64,000 bases of DNA, taken from the NCBI RefSeq assembly GCF_017352215.1, contig NZ_CP071444.1, positions 496,001 through 560,000 of the forward strand, written 5' to 3'. Made by a program: the position numbers and the translations under genes. Under the pieces are notes generated by a model. It was not told the DNA's origin. It did not search any database and worked only from the letters and a program-made list of their open reading frames with translations. The DNA is from Alkalibacter rhizosphaerae. GTDB taxonomy: Bacteria; Bacillota; Clostridia; Eubacteriales; Alkalibacteraceae. This document shows positions 61,997 to 64,000 of this stretch, piece by piece (positions within the stretch are counted from its first letter, which is position 1; the number at the start of each line of letters is the position of its first letter).

Positions 61997-63373
61997 CTAC
62001 AATCGGGAACGATCGATCATGTTCTGATACTTTTCGTGAGCCGCCCGCATCAACGGTTCCACCCTTGGGTCTGCCGGCGGATGGTCTTTGGTCAATTCTT
62101 CGAAACTCTCCACATACTTGGATTCGAATTTCGGATACAGATGGGAGTATTTTTGTATGGAATCTTCTTTCTTTTCGGTAGTGACCAATTCTCCTGCATT
62201 GTCATACTTGCCGTTTTCCAAAATGTATTCCAGGACGGCAACGTAGTTTTCCGGATTGACGTCGCCTAGCGCCAAGGCCGATTTATCTGTGATGAACTGG
62301 TAGTTTCCACCGGGAGCCAGAATATCGATCAATTCTTTCGCCTTGTCGATGCACTGCTGCTTGGTACCGTTGCCCAGCAGCGTAAGGGGATAGAATCCAC
62401 CCAGTACCATCTTTTTACCCAATTTATCCTTGAATTTTTGCGGATCTCCGTATTCCATCCAAAGCTGGGTACCTTGAGGCAATTCCTGCAGATGATCAAT
62501 GAAACGGGTCCAGTCTCCTTCCAGGAAGATCTGCATGGGTTGTCCCTGCTCTGCCGCTATATGGCAAACTTTATTGAAGGTGGGGAAATAGAATTTTTCA
62601 AATTGTTCCGTACTCAGGAAAGCCGCCATGTGGGTCATGATCATGTTGCATCCAAGAGGATTGATCACATTGGGCTTGCCCAGCCAAATGGCATAAGGCA
62701 TAATGGCTTCCAATGCCTCCAGCAGCTTCTCCGGACAACGTCTCATATCCATGGGGATCTTGGAGAATCCACGATACATGTCGGTTATAAAATCGAATGG
62801 GACGATCTGCATGCCTACACTGCCAAAAGGCCGTCTGAACAACCCATATCTTTCGACCATAGTAGCTTCCGCCTCACCGAATGCCCTTCCCTGCTCCATA
62901 CCGGAAAGAAGGGATTTTGCATAATTATGGGCACGGTTGACGTCGTTGTCGTATCCCTTGTTGATCCTGGGCTGGAGTACTTCCAACACAAAATCATAAG
63001 GGTTTTTGATGAATTCGTCGTAATCTTCTGCATCCATGACCGATTTTTCCGCGTGTTGAATGAATCCGGATTTGCTCATTTCCATCAAACTGGATTTTTG
63101 GAACATCAGTCCGATGGGATCCCTTGCAAAAGCACTGACGGGGGTGTCTCCTCTGCAGATCTCTCGTCCTTTCTCAAAAATATCGACAAGCAATTCAGTA
63201 CTGTACTGATACTGGGTGGTCATCAGGTCTCTTCCGGAGTACTGGATCAAAAATTCCAGTCCCACCGCATCTTTTACAGGAATGCGATCGGGGATCACAC
63301 CGGTAAAGAGATCTTCAAACAACTTGGTTCTGTACTCTTTCATCTGCTGGGGGTTATCGGGTCGTTGTGTCAT
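61997..63373 (-). CDS. URO-D-fold protein 2
   Basis: A 458-residue URO-D-superfamily protein, longer than HemE (about 350) by a C-terminal extension of about 70 residues. The extension is rich in charged and aromatic residues (SIQKYSHLYPKFESKYVESF and DHPPADPRVEPLM). It lacks the HemE active-site motif and the H-x-C zinc pair: the equivalent strand reads QIFLEGDW. It has the shared GTKQQCIDKAKELIDILAPGG motif (near 355). The ATG at 63373 has AGAGGATGAGGTG upstream and a good promoter at 63404-63432. It is a close paralogue of the truncated protein 3. Role unknown, possibly methyl transfer or decarboxylation of an imported compound. Confidence 0.75.
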   Translation of the reverse strand: MTQRPDNPQQMKEYRTKLFEDLFTGVIPDRIPVKDAVGLEFLIQYSGRDLMTTQYQYSTELLVDIFEKGREICRGDTPVSAFARDPIGLMFQKSSLMEMSKSGFIQHAEKSVMDAEDYDEFIKNPYDFVLEVLQPRINKGYDNDVNRAHNYAKSLLSGMEQGRAFGEAEATMVERYGLFRRPFGSVGMQIVPFDFITDMYRGFSKIPMDMRRCPEKLLEALEAIMPYAIWLGKPNVINPLGCNMIMTHMAAFLSTEQFEKFYFPTFNKVCHIAAEQGQPMQIFLEGDWTRFIDHLQELPQGTQLWMEYGDPQKFKDKLGKKMVLGGFYPLTLLGNGTKQQCIDKAKELIDILAPGGNYQFITDKSALALGDVNPENYVAVLEYILENGKYDNAGELVTTEKKEDSIQKYSHLYPKFESKYVESFEELTKDHPPADPRVEPLMRAAHEKYQNMIDRSRL

Positions 63374-63403
63374 GCTATCACCTCATCCTCTTTTTATAAT
63401 TTG

Positions 63404-63432
63404 ATTTAATCATATCAAAATTTGTAAGTCAA
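63404..63432 (-). promoter_or_regulatory. Promoter of URO-D-like gene 2
   Basis: On the minus strand, -35 TTGACT (63427-63432), 17-nt spacer, -10 TTAAAT (63404-63409), the same -10 as both tandem GPH genes. Confidence 0.75.
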
Positions 63433-63460
63433 GGCACGTATATTATTTTCACAACAAAGA

Positions 63461-63488
63461 AAGCGCCAAGTCAGATTTCTTGGCGCCT
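63461..63488 (-). terminator. Terminator after URO-D-like gene 3
   Basis: Stem GCGCCAAG / CTTGGCGC with an 8-nt loop, followed by TTTCTTTG on the minus strand, between URO-D genes 3 and 2. Confidence 0.72.
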
Positions 63489-63500
63489 TGCGACGATCCT

Positions 63501-64000
63501 CTACAGGAAGAATCCTCGATCGATCATGTTGTGGTATTTGTTGTAATGCTCCCGCATCAACGGTTCCACTCTTGGATCTGCCGGCGGATGATCCTTGGTC
63601 AGTTCTTCGAAACTTTCCACGTATTTGGATTCGAACTTTGGATACAAGTGAGAATATTTTTGGATGGAATCTTCTTTTTTTGCTGTTGTAACTTGCTCTC
63701 CCGCATTGGAATATTTTCCGTTTTCCAATACGTATTCCAAAACCGCCACGTAGTTTTCCGGATTCAAATCCGACATGACCAAAGCTGCCTTGTCCGAGAT
63801 AAACTGATAGTTTCCTCCAGGAGCCATGATGTCCATCAGTTCCTTGGCTTTGTCGATACACTGTTGTTTTGTTCCCTTGCTAAGCAGGGTAATGGGATAA
63901 AAACCACCAAGAACCATCTTTTTACCCAATTTGTCCTTGAATTTTTGCGGATCTCCGTATTCCATCCAAAGCTGGGTACCCTGAGGCAATTCCTGAAGGT
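63501..64000 (-). CDS. URO-D-fold protein 3, C-terminal part (cut by window end)
   Basis: The reading frame is open to position 64000 and must start beyond the window. The apparent TTG start at 63989 lies inside the conserved LQELPQGTQLWMEYGDPQKFKDKLGKK block. The visible 160-plus residues match the end of protein 2 almost residue for residue, including GTKQQCIDKAKELMDIMAPGG and the long charged C-terminal extension ending HYNKYHNMIDRGFFL. It is a tandem paralogue of protein 2, and the two are separated by a terminator. Function is as uncertain as for protein 2. Confidence 0.78.
   Translation of the reverse strand, partial: LQELPQGTQLWMEYGDPQKFKDKLGKKMVLGGFYPITLLSKGTKQQCIDKAKELMDIMAPGGNYQFISDKAALVMSDLNPENYVAVLEYVLENGKYSNAGEQVTTAKKEDSIQKYSHLYPKFESKYVESFEELTKDHPPADPRVEPLMREHYNKYHNMIDRGFFL

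Overview
The window looks like part of a chromosome from a low-GC Gram-positive anaerobe, probably a member of the Clostridia. The grounds are sigma-A type promoters, strong Shine-Dalgarno sites with frequent TTG and GTG starts, short lipoprotein signals, a c-di-AMP riboswitch, CodY-like boxes, a PhoP-type box and an amino-acid-centred gene set. No phage, IS element or CRISPR array was seen. Genus-level placement would need a 16S comparison.

Layout. (1) 1-3.8 kb: an rRNA operon on the minus strand (16S, tRNA-Ala, tRNA-Ile, start of 23S) with a textbook promoter. (2) 3.8-7.8 kb: IclR and LacI regulators, a secreted HExxH metalloprotease-like protein and proC. (3) 7.9-14.9 kb: a flavin-based extracellular electron transfer (EET) locus. 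ApbE flavin transferase and a two-domain FMN-binding lipoprotein (PplA-like) lie on the minus strand. Diverging from them are an Ndh2-type membrane NADH dehydrogenase, EetA-like and EetB-like proteins, a polyprenyl diphosphate synthase (DmkB-like) and, unexpectedly, luxS. (4) 14.9-20.3 kb: lysC-hom facing thrC-thrB-ACT. (5) 20.3-22.1 kb: amt and a PII gene behind a leader with two tandem terminator-like hairpins. (6) 22.1-26 kb: a GPH-type sugar symporter, an SLC13-type anion transporter and a TetR regulator. (7) 26-38 kb: gltBD, a complete Liv branched-chain amino acid ABC transporter and a FabK/nitronate-monooxygenase-like flavoprotein. CodY-like boxes sit at both gltB and livK.

(8) 38-42.5 kb: housekeeping genes (lipid kinase, HAD phosphatase, ApgM-type phosphoglycerate mutase, GIY-YIG, DUF2284, GNAT). 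(9) 42.6-48.3 kb: an apparent osmotic and ion-homeostasis island. A radical-SAM aminomutase carrying the Lys/Asn signature of glutamate 2,3-aminomutase (beta-glutamate synthesis) is preceded by a c-di-AMP riboswitch and terminator. Next to it is an eight-gene Mrp/Mbh-like cation/proton antiporter lacking the large MrpA N-terminal subunit and any hydrogenase. (10) 48.4-52.9 kb: pstSCAB-phoU behind three Pho-box repeats at 11-bp spacing. (11) 53-64 kb: an APC permease, two tandemly duplicated GPH symporters, three URO-D-fold proteins (the last cut by the window end), a 47-residue small ORF and a VanRS-like two-component system. This looks like an uptake and catabolism region for an unknown substrate.

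The strongest biological stories are the EET locus with its unusual flavinylation motifs, linker and luxS; the c-di-AMP to beta-glutamate regulatory link; the stripped-down antiporter; and the URO-D/GPH region.
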